Assembly: GCF_963576675.1 (NCBI RefSeq)
Contig: NC_088916.1
Span: 53,941,001 to 54,005,000 of the forward strand
Length of the DNA stretch: 64,000 bases
Direction: 5' to 3'
Source of the DNA: Euphorbia lathyris
Taxonomy: Eukaryota; Streptophyta; Magnoliopsida; Malpighiales; Euphorbiaceae
In this document: piece after piece, positions 30,471 to 43,690 of the stretch
Layout: the number at the start of each line of letters is the position of its first letter
Position numbering within the stretch: position 1 is the stretch's first letter
Notes under the pieces: model-generated
Told to the model about the DNA's origin: nothing
The model's input: the letters and a program-made list of their open reading frames with translations, nothing else
Databases searched by the model: none
Translations under genes and position numbers: made by a program

Positions 30471-33290
30471 GTGGTATCTGACCGCTACATCTAATAAAGA
30501 GTAAATGGAATAGCCCACTATTGAATCAATCAACATATTTATGTAAGGCAACATTTATGAATCCACTAGACAAGTTTTGTTGAGGTTTGTGAAGTCAAAA
30601 TGTAACCCCCACTTATCATTGGCCTTTTTTACTAACACCACATTTTCCAACCATGAGGCATAATGTAGTGCTTGGATGTGGCTGCACCTTATCAATTTAT
30701 CAACTACTACTTTGTTGGCTTTCTTCTGCCTTACTAGTTCTGCATCTGGGTATACATCAAATGAGTGGGTCATAACTTCTGGCGAGACTTTGATACATAC
30801 TTTGGACACCACACAAAGGCTTTGTCATTTCTTTTTAATATTTCCACCGTGTCCATTTTCACTACTACCGAAAGTACTACTACAAATTTAACCGACTTTC
30901 GTTCAACCAACCATACTGATTTTATCTCTCCTATATGTTATGCATGTTCTCTCTCTTCCTCTAGAATTTTAGAGTCCATATGTTTAATTTGAAGTGAGGC
31001 CATTTATGTTTCCTTGGAAATCACCTGATTTCCCTGGGAAGTTTTGTTTCCTTCCTCTCTAGGGATCCACCATGCCAGCTGATAAATTGATAAGCTTCGA
31101 CTGATTCTAACAATAAAGATTGTCCTGTGATGGTGTTATATGGTAGGACCATATCTACAATAAGGAATTATGCTTTGATTTTCAACTTTGAGTGATCGTC
31201 CCTCACATTCACCTTAAGTTTAATATTGTCGAGTAGAGGGACTATATGGCCACTAATTTCTACCAGCAGAGCGAAAGTGGGAACCGGCCCATCACATTTA
31301 ACAAAGTCCTTAACCTGTTGCATGAGTTCTAGGAGGTTTTGGGTTGTCATGTTGTTAGCTCTTGGGACAAAGCCTCACTTCGACAATTTACTTCCATAGC
31401 ATACATAAGTACATCAACACTAAGGTGCCAGATCTAAATTGTAGTTTTCTAAAAGCTCTCTACCCACTTCTGAAGGGTTTTGCCTGGTTCTTGAACCAAA
31501 TAGTTGAGGTCTTGTATCTTGTTTCTCTCAGGTATTGAAGTGATAAAGTGTTGAAATAATTTATTTCCCATTTGGTTAAAGCTTCAGATTGATCTGATTG
31601 GCAATTGCTCATACTAGTAAGTTGCTACCTCTTTTAAGGTCATAGGGAAGAGGTGACATATGATGCCATCAGTGGTTATTATAATTTCTAATGCCCTCCT
31701 GCAGTTCTTTACATGGATGGTTAGGTCTTCGACCCCATTGTATTTTTTCAGAGAAGGATAATTGAATTCCCGAGGAATTAGTTTGCCCAAAATACATGCA
31801 TAAAGTGGAGAGCTAGTGTATGTTAGCTATGACATTTAAGCATGAATTCCTGCGTCTACCATTTCGCTCCTACGCTCCTTTTGGATGACATCATACATGG
31901 AATCTTTATCCACGTGCCTTTTGTAGTCTTGACTGTCCAAAGATGTCCTTCGATACGTTGCCCATCGATCTTTAGGAGATCTTGGTAAAATAGTATTTCT
32001 CGAGACTTGGATCCAGTATAGTTTTTCTGTGTTTTTGTCTTACCTTATAAAGGTTCATATTCGTTAGAGTACTTCCATGATTTGCATTTATGTGTGGGAG
32101 ATTTTGGTCTACCCAAATGTTCATTAGGTGTGTGACAATTTGGTGAAAATTCGGCTTCTTTTATGAATCTCCATCGATATGGTGGATATTTGATCTAATT
32201 GTGCTCCATGTAGGATTCTTTCCAACTGCTTTCGTTATGGGGTGAGGAAAGTGACTGGGAGCTATTGCTTCACTGTTTGCGAGGGTTTCACTTCTTTTCC
32301 ATAGGTTTCGTTTTTAAGCCGTCCAGCCTAGATTCTGGCGATATGTCTCTTTCATGAGGGTAGCCACAGATAGTGTGATGTCTCGTAGAATATGTGATAG
32401 AATCTTGAAGTTTCACGATCTTGATGGCATGTTCTACTATATCTAAATTCTCTTGCAATTATGCCATTGTAGATGCATTTATGTTTGTAGCCTCTTAAAA
32501 AGTTCCAATGTTGTAGAGGAATTGCTTGGTGTTTCTGTTCATAAATTCTCTGCTCACAGGATCAACTAAGCTCAAACATTCCTCGATACATCTGTCAATG
32601 TCAAGGGTGATCTGGAGGATTCCAAAGGGATTTCCATCGACATCTACGGGGATTCTGGGCTCATTGATTTGATGTGAGGATGACAAATTCATCTTGTTCT
32701 CTATATGAGCCATGGATGCGTTTTGTTTATTCTATCTTCACTATACCAATTTGATATGAGTAAATATGTGAGTAGTGCTCTGATATTAGTTGAGACTGCT
32801 TTAGTGCTTGAGATAAGACATAAAAGAGATTAAGGTGATGGTGACCGCAATCCACTTCGATGCTTAAGTTAGTAGAGTTTAGGAAGACAAGGACTAAACA
32901 ATTGAGTATAATTGTATAAAAAAAATTGTATGTACCTTAATTGTATGACATCACGTTCTATTTATAGTTGGCAGATGTAATTATGATAGTCTGTTTAGAA
33001 TGTATGCCTTAACATTTTTAAGGACATGTGTCAACCTCTGAATAGTGGATGTTCGATGTATTGAAGACAATTCGTATTGTGCCAAAACTGTCTTTCCTCG
33101 ATTATAAACGTAGAAACATTGGCCTATTCCAGAGTGATTTCAAAACTTCCCTCATTGATCCACGTGTCTTAGCAATACTCATCCTTTGTATATCACTTAT
33201 TAAATTCTTTTTTTGTATGATTTGTATTTGTCACATTCTTTTTCCATTTGTTCATTTTCCAGTTTAGCATTAGGAGAAACGGTTTATCTC
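30471..33290 (-). mobile_element. Tat-like Ty3/gypsy remnant (LTR, gag, protease, start of RT)
   Basis: Minus strand, read from the right. LTR-like DNA at about 33290-32760 contains a TCGATGCTTAAGTTAG word typical of such LTRs. Gag fragments run 32720-31400 (FITSIPERNKIQDL and a YLVQEPGKTLQKWVESF stretch). A protease-like piece follows at 31350-31100 (LLVEISGHIVPLLDNIKLKV, YNTITGQSLL). The first part of reverse transcriptase is at 30812-30555 (HSFDVYPDAELVRQKKA, WLENVVLVKKANDKW, DFTNLNKTC). Stops and frame changes are frequent, and the catalytic YVDD region, RNase H and integrase are absent. It is a 3'-truncated relic. Confidence 0.7.
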
Positions 33291-36200
33291 GATAACTCAT
33301 GCCCAGTGCAACGCAAATTATTTACAGCCGGTCCCAAGCTCAGACAAAGGAGGAGGGTTGCGGTAGGTTTATGGCGGCCAGCGTAAAACTTAGCCACATC
33401 TTATGACATGAACCATAATATGAATATCGTGGGGGCGTTCCCTACTTAGCGATGCGCTGCACTTCTTAGACCTGGGTGTAGTGAAAAATATGCAAGGGTT
33501 GCTAGGTCGTCGCCCCGAAGCGGCGCGCCACCCCAAGACCCGGGGGTGGTGTCAAATATGTAAGGGTTGTGGGTAAATAAGCTAGTCCATGGTAATGGTA
33601 GGGGTAATAGGTTACGCTTTGAAACATGGAACATAGGCTCTTTGATAGGAAAATTAGCTGAAATTGTAGATGTTATGAAGAGGAGGAGAATAAATATAAT
33701 GTGCCTACAAGAAACCAAGTGGGTTGGAGCCAAGGCTAGAGAGATAGCTCCTTAGGGTTATAAACTGTGGTACTCAAGAAAAGATAAGGGTAGAAATGGA
33801 GTAGGTATTCTTATTGATAGGGAGTATATTGATGATGTAGTAGCGGTGTCTAGGAAGAGCGATAGGATTATGAGTGTTAAGCTTGTGATAGAAGATGAGG
33901 TTGTGAATGTCATAAGTGCATATGCACCACAAATAGGATTAGATGTCTCTATAAGACAAGCTTTTTGGGAGGACTTGGAGGAAGTGGTGCAACAGGTTCC
34001 TAGCGATGAAAAGATGGTACTAGGTGGTGATCTCAATGGACACGTAGGTTCTAGGCGAAATGGGTTTGAGAGTGTTCATGGAGGGTATGGTTTTGGAGAT
34101 AAAAATGAAGCAGGGAATGATATCTTGGAATTCGCATCAGCCTATGACTTGAGTATCATGAACACATGGTTTATAAAAAGAACATCCCACTTAGTGACGT
34201 ATCGGAGTGGCGGTAATGCGAGCCAAATTGACTTCTTCCTAGTAAGGAGTGCTTGGAGAAAGAGTTATATTGATTGTAAGGTGATCCCTGGTGAGAGTAC
34301 TACAACCCAACATAGAGTAGTGGTGCTTGATTTTCGAAGTAGGAGATGTATGAGAAAAAGAACACCATAAGTGGAGACTAAGATTAAGTGGTGGAAACTG
34401 CAAGGGGAGAATCAACAAAAATTTGTGGATGAGATGACCAAAAAAGATATTTGGACTTGTAATATGGATTTAGATTTAGATATAGATTCGATATGGACTA
34501 AGATGGAGCATAGTATAAGGGAAGTAGCGAAGGAAGTTTTAGGGGAATCTAAAGGTAGCATGCCATCGGGTAAGGACACATCTTGGTGGACAGAAGAAGT
34601 ACGACAAGCAGTAAAGAGTAAGTGAGAATCCTATAAAATATTAGGGAAGTGCAGGAGTGATGAGAACTACGAAAAGTACAAAGAGGCTAAAAGGGAAGTA
34701 AAGAAGGTCATACGAGATGCTAGAGCAGTGAATTGGGATCTGTACACAAGATTGGATACGAAGGAAGGGGAAAGAGGCATATATAGAATTGCTTGGATGA
34801 GAGATAGGAAGACGCGAGATCTCAGAAAAGTTAAATGTGCGAAGGATGTGGACCAAAAAGTCCTAGTTGGAGATAAGGATATCAAGGAACGATGGATGTC
34901 CTATTTTAATAAATTATTTAATGGAGATCGCGGACAAGAGGTTGGAGATATAAGTATCCCTCACGATATGATAAATTGTGAATGCATACGGAGAATTCAA
35001 AAGGGTGGAGTCAAAATGGCATTAAATAAGATGAGATTGAAGAAAGCAGTAGGACCTGATGGCACCCCTATTGAGATTTGGAGATGTTTGGGAGAGAGAG
35101 GAATCGAATGGTTGACGACGTTCTTCAACAAAATTTGGAGAAACAATAAGATGCCATCCGAATGGAGGAAAAGTATCCTAATCCCGTTGTATAAGAACAA
35201 AGGCGATGTCCAAGATTATGCCAACTATCGAGGAATCAAATTAATGAGCCACATTATGAAACTGTGGGAGCGAGTGATCGAACAAAGGCTAAGGAGGACG
35301 GTGAAGATCTCGGAAAACCAGTTTGGCTTTATGCCGGGAAGATCAACTATGGAAGCCATCCACCTAATGAGACAATTAATGGAGCACTATCGAAATAAGA
35401 AGAAAGACTTGCATATGGTTTTCATTGACTTGGAGAAGACATATGATAAGGTACCAAGGAAAGTACTTTGGTGGGCCCTAATAAGGAAAGGTATTTTGCG
35501 GAAATATGTTGACATCATAAAGGACATGTATGAGGGAGCATGCATGAGTGTACGCACCAGTGTTGGGAAGACTGAAGAGTTTCCTATTACGATTGGAGTG
35601 CATCAATGTTCTGCACTAAGCCCATTTCTTTTTGCCATTGTTATGGATGAACTAACGAGTTCACTTCAAGATGGTATACCATGGTGCATGTTGTTTGCAG
35701 ATGACATTGTGTTGGTTGATGAGACGAAAGAAGGCGTGGAGAGGAAGTTGGAACTATGGAGACAAACTTTAGAATCTAGAGGCTTTAAGTTGAGCCGAAG
35801 TAAGACATAATATTTGGAGTGTAAGTTTAGCGGCGATATGAATAGGGAGGCATGGACAATCACCCTAGATGGGAGGGTTGTTCAGGCATCGGATTGCTTT
35901 CGATATTTAGGATCTATTATCCAAACGGATGGAGAAGTAGATGGAGATGTTGCTCATAGGATTAAATCTGGTTGGGCGAAGTGAAGAGTGCTACGGGTTT
36001 CCTTTGTGACCCCGACATGCCAAATAGATTGAAGGAAAAATTCTACCGCACGGCAATCAAACCAGCACTGTTATATGGTACGGAGTGTTGGGCAGTGAAA
36101 CACTGTCACACTCATAAGATGTCGGTGGCGGAGATGCGTATGTTGAGATGGATGTGTGGTCATACGAGAAATGATCGGGTGAGTAATGAAATAATTAGGA

Positions 36201-36548
36201 CAAAAGTAGGGGTTACATCTATTGAGAATAAAATGAGGGAAAACCGACTAAGGTGGTTTGGCCATGTAAGACGAAGAGCGCTTGATGCGCCGGTTAGGAG
36301 GACTGAAGAGTGGCAAATGGATGTAGTGGTGAGGGGTAAGGGAATACCTAAGCAAACTTGGAGGAGGGTGATCGAGAGTGATATGAGTGTATTGGGGATT
36401 GAGGAAAATATGGCAGTGGATAGGAAAGAGTGGAGGGAGAGAATTTGTCTCGCTGACACGACTTGATTTTCAAGTTTTTATATGATGGTTCATGTTAGCC
36501 GACCCCGAATCATTTCGGGACTAAAGCTTTGTTGTTGTTGTTGTAGTA
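33290..36548 (+). mobile_element. RTE-type LINE, nearly full length
   Basis: A 5' region with words typical of plant RTE elements (GGTCGTCGCCCCGAAGCGGCGCGCCACCCC near 33510) precedes one long coding region (33572-36466). The 3' end has the conserved AGCCGACCCCGAATCATTTCGGGACTAAAGCTTTG and a (TTG)n tail at 36528-36544, which replaces poly(A) in this clade. The element sits about 0.5 kb upstream of the MATE gene and in the same orientation. A target duplication was not evident. Confidence 0.85.
33572..36466 (+). pseudogene. RTE-type LINE polyprotein (endonuclease plus reverse transcriptase), broken
   Basis: The endonuclease shows LQETKW, a GGDLNGHVGS core, SQIDFFLV and a TTTQHR end. The reverse transcriptase shows [38 protein letters not shown] and the catalytic FADDIVLV (about 35695-35718). 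The C-terminal part has MLRWMCGHTR and LRWFGHVRRR, as in plant RTE proteins. The frame is interrupted by stops at 33753, 34368, 34623 and 35808 and by a frame change near 35983. Between these the protein is well kept, so decay is mild. All breaks together rule out activity of this copy. Confidence 0.85.
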
Positions 36549-37035
36549 GTAGAATCAATACAAATCCTTTATTTTAAAAAATTTAAACGATATAGATTAA
36601 AATTATCTTTTTTTTTTTTCTGCTCTATATTCCATTCCATTCCTAATTTGTTTTAGGGAATGTTTCTTTTCTTTTGTGGTTAATAATCAACAAAACTTCT
36701 TATCCAAAAAAAAAAAAAAAAAAATCAACAAAACCGAGCAATTGGGTTGTGACCAACCCGAATTTCAAACCTTGAATATATTATTACATACCAAAAAGAA
36801 AACAAACCTTGTTTGTTTGTTCTTTTGCTACGGAAAGATAACTAACTTTCAAAAGAAAACATCAGCTCTCCTCACCAAAAAAAGACTAAAAACAAAAATT
36901 AGCTCATACCACAAATCCACACCTACCTGGAAATTAGCATTCCTTAAACCCTAAATCATATCTCCCTCCATCTTATTATATATTACATTCAGTTCAGACC
37001 AAATCTTTCTATAGTGAAACTGAACTGTAAAAGCC
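36549..37035 (+). promoter_or_regulatory. Upstream region of the MATE gene
   Basis: AT-rich, with poly-T and poly-A runs (36607-36620, 36706-36723). A TATA-like word (TTATATATTAC, 36975-36985) lies about 50-60 bases before the ATG. The RTE tail ends at its left border, so the usable promoter may be less than 500 bp unless elements lie beyond the insertion. Confidence 0.4.
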
Positions 37036-40000
37036 ATGGCCATAGATACTCCTCTTCTTCTTAATAACCATAGCAATAGCAATAATGGGGATGAAGAAGA
37101 AAAGTCAACTAGTTTTGTTACAGAATTCAAAGAAGAATCAAAGAGGCTATGGCATATTGCAGGCCCGGCTATTTTCACAGCCATTTGTCAATACTCATTG
37201 GGTGCACTTACTCAGACCTTTGCTGGTCTTGTAGGTGAGCTTGATCTCGCCGCTGTCTCCGTTGAGAACTCTGTCATTGCTGGTCTAGCCTTCGGTGTCA
37301 TGGTCAGTTCAGTTCTTCTCTTCTTCCTCAACTAACTTTTCTTTTTTGGGTTTATAACACAGAGATTCATTACTAATTAAGATGCTTTATGTTTGGGTAA
37401 AAATAGTTGTTAACAATCCCAAATTGGGTAATTAGTGAGCCATTATATCTGCAATCAATTTTACCCTTTGAATGAAGTAAGGTCTATTTGTATAGAGCTG
37501 TCTATTTCAATGTTGGGTCATTTGGGGTCAATGGACACAAATTTATTAAGAAAATGTGGTAAATTGATGTTAAATTTGTCATTGAATCTGGAAATAATGC
37601 AATATACGAATGTTTATATTTGGGACGGAAGTTTCTGTCCTAAATTTATTTTTTTTTGTTATTTTCTCTTTGGAGTCGGGGTCGATGGACCCTCTATGAC
37701 CCCTATTGTTCGGCCCTGTTCACGTTCTATATGGCTCTCTACCTTCACATGTGTTCAATTCTCCACTCAATCAAAATTTAACCGTTATTGATAGTCATCC
37801 ACTAAATTTCATTATAAATTTTCATGGAAGTGTTGTAGTCTCGAGAGTGTAGATACACTTACCTAAACTTTTGTAACAAAATAAATTTTTTTTTTTTTTG
37901 TTATAAATAGGGATCAAAAGCAAACAGTTGTATCTTTATTAGTACCGACTAAGATACTTTATGTCTGGTTTGGTAAAAGGAGCATTGCTAGTAATAGTAA
38001 TAAACCTGAATTTTGTTGTTTTGAGTTACGTTGAGAAATGATAAAGATAGTAAATTTATTTGTAGAGACGTCAAAATGTTATCCAGTCATAGTCGTATTA
38101 TGTGAATCTATATATTCAACATAATTATATATGATACAAATGACACAAAAATGATAGTCATATCAAATGGGTCGTGTCAAGCGGATTGTCTCTGTAAATC
38201 GTATTGTCATGTTAGAAATTGACAAGCTTATTTATGTGCAGTTGGGAATGGGGAGTGCATTGGAAACATTATGTGGGCAAGCATATGGAGCAGGGCAGCT
38301 AAGAATGTTGGGCATATATATGCAAAGATCATGGGTCATTTTGTTGACAACTGCTTGCTTCTTGGTTCCTATATATGTTTGGTCTCCTCCTATTTTAGAG
38401 CTCATTGGAGAGACTACTGAGATTTCTGAGGCTGCAGGTTACTCCTCTTTTCCCTTGTTTTTCTTTTGTTTGTTAATTAGAAACAAAAAGATTCCTCCTC
38501 ACTTTCTGCTGCTACTCTGTCAAAAACAGCCGCTAAATATTATCCTTAAAATGCTTACTTTTGAGTGGGGAATTCTGCAGGAAAATTTGCTCTATGGATG
38601 CTTCCACAGTTGTTCGCATATGCACTGAATTTTCCTATACAAAAATTCTTGCAATCACAGAGGAAAGTGTATGTAATGGCCTGGATATCAGCAGTAGTGC
38701 TGGTGTTGCATGCTTTTTTCAGCTGGTTGTTCATTCTCCATCTCGGTTGGGGCTTAACTGGAGCAGCTATCACTCTTAATACTTCATGGTGGCTCATTGT
38801 CATTGGTCAATTGTTGTACATTTTCATTACCAAATCAGATGGTGCTTGGACTGGCTTTTCATGGCTTGCTTTTGCTGATTTGTGGGGTTTTGTCAAGCTT
38901 TCTCTCGCTTCTGCTGTTATGTTGTGGTAATTTTTATCTACTTTTTCATCTCCTTCTGGATCTCAATGTCTGTATGTTAATGATGTTATTCGGAAAACTT
39001 GAATTGCAGCTTGGAATTTTGGTACTTAATGATTCTCGTTGTTATAACTGGTCGTTTGCCTAACCCTCTCATACCAGTTGATGCCATTTCTATCTGGTAA
39101 AGTTTCTTTCTTTTCTAGCTTTAAACTGTAAAAGTATAATGCAATACCATACCATGTAGGTATTGTCCAAAAGATCATTTCTTCAATTAATTTTGTTTGG
39201 AAATTTTGCAGCATGAATATTCAAGGATGGGATGCAATGATTGCACTCGGGTTCAATGCTGCGATAAGGTGAGGAATCTACTTATTCTTTATATTCCAGA
39301 AAAACAGAATGAAACAAGACATGATCATAAGTAACTAACATGTTTTTATGAAAACAGTGTGAGAGTATCAAATGAACTCGGAGCTGGTAATTCAAAGCTT
39401 GCAAAATTATCAGTGAAAGTGGTATCAATAACATCAATCGCAATAGGTGTTGTTTGTATGATCCTTGTTTTCTCAACACGAGAATATTTCCCATACCTCT
39501 TTACAACCAGTGATGCCGTGGCGGAAGAAACGACTAAACTAGCTATCTTGCTTGGTGTTACTGTACTTATGAACAGCCTTCAGCCTGTCTTATCTGGTAA
39601 GCACTAAAACATTCATTCGTCTTCAGCCTGTTCGTTATATCTCATCTGATCTGATCCGCTGCTGCTTGTGTTAAAGGCGTTGCTGTCGGAGCTGGATGGC
39701 AATCTATTGTTGCATACATCAATATTGCTTGTTACTATATTGTTGGATTACCGGCCGGTATTCTCTTGGGATTCACATTTAGTTTTGGCGCTGAGGTAAA
39801 TAACTTGAATCAGAAAAGATTTTGATGATCATAAACAGTATAATATTGACTACAGAAGACTATAGGATATTTACTAGCTTATTCGGGACCAACAATTACA
39901 TTTATCAACTCAAATTTCTTCTGTGCTTGCTGATGCATATCTTGAGTCTCCTCTTTCAGGGAATTTGGTCCGGAATGATCGGAGGAATTCTCTTACAGAC

Positions 40001-40175
40001 CATAATCTTGATTATACTCACTTCAGTAACAAACTGGAAAAAGGAGGTCAGCATTTCTCATTCTAGTTAGTTCTTCCACAAAGTGGGTTCAATTTGCTAA
40101 CAATGTATTGATTTACAGGCCGAAGAAGCTGAGAGCCGTGTTAGGAAATGGGGAGGAGCTGCCATAGATCATTGA
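37036..40175 (+). CDS. MATE family efflux transporter (DETOXIFICATION/DTX type)
   Basis: Nine exons, all GT-AG: 37036-37302, 38242-38437, 38581-38926, 39010-39096, 39212-39268, 39358-39596, 39677-39795, 39960-40046, 40119-40175. They join in frame to 484 aa. A short acidic cytosolic N-terminus is followed by twelve hydrophobic segments expected of MATE proteins. Family words include [58 protein letters not shown] and [17 protein letters not shown]. The exon pattern with a 39-aa GVAVGAGWQ exon matches plant DTX genes. MATE proteins exchange organic cations or flavonoid conjugates for H+ or Na+ at the plasma membrane or tonoplast. The closest relatives seem to be the DTX clade that includes flavonoid transporters, but the substrate is unknown. 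There is no sign of damage. Confidence 0.93.
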
Positions 40176-41056
40176 TCTAAATACAAGTTAATAAAGCTGA
40201 CAAGGATTACACCAGCTTTTTTCAGACAGAGGAACATCAAGTAGAAGATATGGATTCCTTTTTCCTATACAGTTAGAATCAGAATCTTGATTGAAAAGAT
40301 GCATTGATTTCAAGCTCAAGTGATGTTTTTTTACCAGAATGAGTGGCACATTGATATTGTTGTATTCAGGAATAGATTGATGATTTTTTTTTTAGGAGAA
40401 AACATTTGTATGCCATTTCTACAATGGTTTAGTTTGATAATTTTGTAATCTTATTTGAAATGTCTATGCCAAGGAAATCTGAGTAGTTTGTTCACAAATT
40501 AAGTGTTTCTGACTTTACTAATCAACCATGGAGACCAATTTAACGAGACTAATATGATGCAGATCAACTTGGAAATCGGACATGATTCAAATGTAGAATC
40601 TGTTCATCAGGGTGTCGGGTCTAATCGGGTTTTGCAACTGTGTGTAAAGTTCTGGTAATTTACTGAGATGACAGTAAGGCAAAAATTGCAGAAGAAAGGA
40701 AAAGAATTGTGCAGTAAACACTGCAAAATGCAAATGAAGTAAACTTCTCTCCTCAATATAGTTAATTAAACAGCAAGAGGAAAACACAAAACACATTTCC
40801 TCAACAATGACATCTCTTCATCCAATGTAATCATCAATTCTTAAAGCATAAACAAAGTTGCACCAAATGAGAATAACATAATTCTTGCAAAGAAAGACAA
40901 CTTTATTCCGCGTCAAAAGTTATCACATCAATTTCCATTGAAAACTTTAAACTGTAAATTTTTTGACTAGAGATCAAGGTTGAAGAAAACAAATTACTCA
41001 GAAATATCCATCCTTGTGAACAAAGGACAGAGATCCAATATGTTCCACAGGCTAAG
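40176..41056. other. Convergent 3' regions of MATE and uS14m genes
   Basis: The 3' UTR of the MATE gene probably ends near 40450 (TTTGTATGCC and TTTGTAATC words). The uS14m transcript would end left of 41057. No other feature was seen. Confidence 0.45.
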
Positions 41057-41368
41057 TCACCAAGATGCTTTCTTAACACCATTCAACATACCATTGGACG
41101 CCAATTCACGGAAAACAATACGAGACATACGGAAAAACGAATAAACACCACGAGAGCGACCAGTGAAAATACACCGATTCCGGAGTCTTGTAAAAGAACT
41201 GTTTCTAGGCAGCTGGGAAAGCTTCTGCTGAAATTTCTCACGTACTTCAATAGGTAGTTCTGGATCCCTAACAAGGGATTTGAAAAGATTCCGCTTCAAT
41301 TCAAATTTTTCAGCAAGTAATCTGTGTTTGTGATCTTTTATGCACCGATTCTCTTCATACACAGACAT
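41057..41368 (-). CDS. RPS14: Mitochondrial ribosomal protein S14 (uS14m), nuclear gene
   Basis: 103 aa, single exon. The sequence matches the bacterial/mitochondrial S14 type: [20 protein letters not shown] near the start and the signature [20 protein letters not shown], followed by a [16 protein letters not shown] stretch and the end GVKKASW. uS14 sits in the head of the small ribosomal subunit, here of mitochondria. In many plants rps14 has moved from the mitochondrial to the nuclear genome. The frame is intact and the protein clearly diverged from typical plant mitochondrial copies, and a telo-box lies upstream, so it looks like an expressed nuclear gene. There is no N-terminal extension: only about eight residues precede the conserved core, so import must use an internal signal, the basic N-terminal helix, or an upstream exon not seen. 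Confidence 0.88.
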   Translation of the reverse strand: MSVYEENRCIKDHKHRLLAEKFELKRNLFKSLVRDPELPIEVREKFQQKLSQLPRNSSFTRLRNRCIFTGRSRGVYSFFRMSRIVFRELASNGMLNGVKKASW

Positions 41369-41483
41369 CTTTCAATCGATCACACTACAAGAATAACACA
41401 AAAATCAGAAGAAACGATGAAAAGGGAAGATAAGGAAGGATTAGAAGGAAGAAAGACTAAGGAGTTAGCAGTTTGAAAAAACC

Positions 41484-41494
41484 GCTAGGGTTTT
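41484..41494 (-). promoter_or_regulatory. Telo-box upstream of the uS14m gene
   Basis: On the minus strand AAAACCCTAGC lies about 115-125 bases upstream of the start codon, followed by a pyrimidine-rich leader (TCTTTCTTCCTTCTAATCC). Telo-boxes (AAACCCTA) in this position are typical of plant ribosomal protein genes. Confidence 0.6.
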
Positions 41495-41539
41495 GGCAGT
41501 AACAAGCAAACGGAAATGGAACTATCAGTGGCAGGAAAA

Positions 41540-42576
41540 AGCAAAAGTAGAGATAACAGGACTAAGTTTTCATTCAGATAAATGGCAAGGGTAGTTTTGT
41601 TATGAAAAAGATTTATCTAGGCAATTCGTGTCATCATGTCATGTCAAATTTCGCATTACTGTCAAAAAGCAAGACACGAACACAACAAGTAAACTTATTC
41701 CTGTTTAAAACTCAAACACTCACACGACTACAAACAAGAAAGTACAACACGACAGGAGTTACACGCTAAAATAACTAAATGTGTTAACCTGACATGACCC
41801 AACCTGCTAACACGAACCCAACCTGTTAGACAGATACCTGTTAACACGACCCAACCTATTAAAATTGCCCAATATGCTAATATAACTTTAAAAATGAACA
41901 ACATAAACTCATCAAAATTTGCATAGAACATATAAAACCATCAAATACTTTAAATAATCATCAACTAAAAACATTCATCAAATTAAAATATCCATCAAAT
42001 CTGAAAATATGGATAAGCATGCATCAAACCAAAAAGAGAGAGAAGGTCCTTAAATTTTTAGCTGGTGTATTTCATAAATTAATTCATTCCTTTGCCCTTC
42101 TTTTAGAGACAAGTTCTGTCTCTCTGACTTTTCCCTTTGAGACCTAACTGAAGTGACTTGGGCACTTCGCATTCAAGCCAACCTAAATCATACTAAAAAT
42201 CAGAAGCAATTTACATCTAAATTCAAGTTACTCATAGATAAAGGTCCACAAAATATTTGCTTTGTTTCCAACCATACAAGAAAATGAGATCATATTCATT
42301 CCAAGTATTCCAATTCATTCTCATTTCCAGAAAGAACTACATATGACCTTATTGCGTACCAACTTCCCATAAGTTTTTAAGAATTGGTTTTTGACTCAAC
42401 TCTCTGCAATACTCTGCGAATTTTGGTTTACTAAACTGATAAAACTTGGCATTATAGCACAATAAACTTCCAACAGAAGATTTTATCAAGCCAGAGCAGT
42501 CAAATTAGTTCTTTTCTCATAATTTATATATCAGCAAATTAGTAAGACTCGAGCTTCACTGCTCATTATTTAAAAA
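41540..42576. other. Intergenic DNA
   Basis: AT-rich. A small zone near 41775-41870 repeats words such as ACCTGTTAACACGACCCAACCT (a short imperfect direct repeat). No gene was seen. Confidence 0.4.
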
Positions 42577-43366
42577 AGGCATAAAGCTCATTTGGATCCC
42601 TGAACTATACAGCCAAAATCAATTAGCCCCTCATTCTCTTCAAATCAACAATTGAGTCCCTAAACTTTAAAAAACCCATCAATTAAACACAAACTAACAG
42701 ATAAATTTTACTAATATCTTGTAGATCAACCACATTTCCTAATTCTGATGCATTTTCCAGAGCTGGGAACATGCCATTCAATGCTTTTGGTGACTGTTCA
42801 TTCAACGGCAGCATTGAAACTCATGTGATGAAACAAAGGCTGAACTGTTCTTTGATTTCCCAAACCATCAAAATCAGCTACGAGAATTCCACTTCTTAAA
42901 GGCTTAAACACATTCCTGAAGTGGTCGAATTTTGTGGTTATTGAATTGCAGGTCATTGAGAAATTTCATGTCACTGAACCAAGGACATTTGAACCGGAAT
43001 ATGCATTCATATTGATGAGGACGACCAGTGCAAAAATCATGGATTCGAGATGAATTATAGATAAGGGTTGGAATTATGACAACCACATGTAAATTCATAA
43101 GTATTGAGTTTAATCTTTTGGACCAGTTACAGAACCGAAGAAGAATGAAAACAAATGTTAATAGAATTCCTGCATATACAACGATTGCCATTTTCTTCCA
43201 CTAGACAAAAGAAGATGACTGTTTTTTTAAAAGAAAAGATGGCTATATTAATTGTGTTTAATTGATGGATTTTACAAAGTTTAAGGACCCAATTGCTGAT
43301 TTAAGGAGAATAAGCGGTTAATTGATTTTGACTCTATAGTTTAGGGGCTCAAATGAGCTTTATGCC
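42577..43366. mobile_element. TIR element of 0.8 kb with a captured-looking ORF
   Basis: The ends AGGCATAAAGCTCATTTGGATCCCTGAACTATA and, inverted, AGGCATAAAGCTCATTTGAGCCCCTAAACTATA match over more than 100 bases (including ATCAATTA and the GTCC(C/T)TAAACTTT words). The flanks TTAAAAA on both sides could be a target duplication. The middle (42904-43191, minus strand) holds a 95-aa frame with one strong membrane segment (VVYAGILLTFVFILLRFCNW) of no recognised family. It is probably non-autonomous. Confidence 0.65.
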
Positions 43367-43690
43367 TTTAAAAAAGAAAGTAAATAGTCTGAAAAAAAAA
43401 CTGTAAGCAACGCGAAGCATATACAAATTCTATTATGAAATTATGACACAGAAAAAAAGAGAGATAAGTTGCAAGTTTTCCAAATTCAATACAAGGGTTT
43501 CAAAAATCGAAGGGAATGTAATGTTAAATCCCACTTCAAACCTACTGGATTCAAATTGGGAGACATTCTGTACAAACATATCCTAGCAAAAGGAACAGAA
43601 ACTTGATACTGTAACTGAAAATGGAGCGGAGAACTTGCCTTAAGGAGTCTGATACTCCGATCTACAAGACGCCTCTGGGTTTCCTTCAAA

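Noticed and set aside
41057..41368. uS14m frame as a recent mitochondrial DNA insertion (NUMT)
   Set aside because: The flanks do not look mitochondrial, the protein has diverged at many positions while staying open, and a telo-box precedes it.
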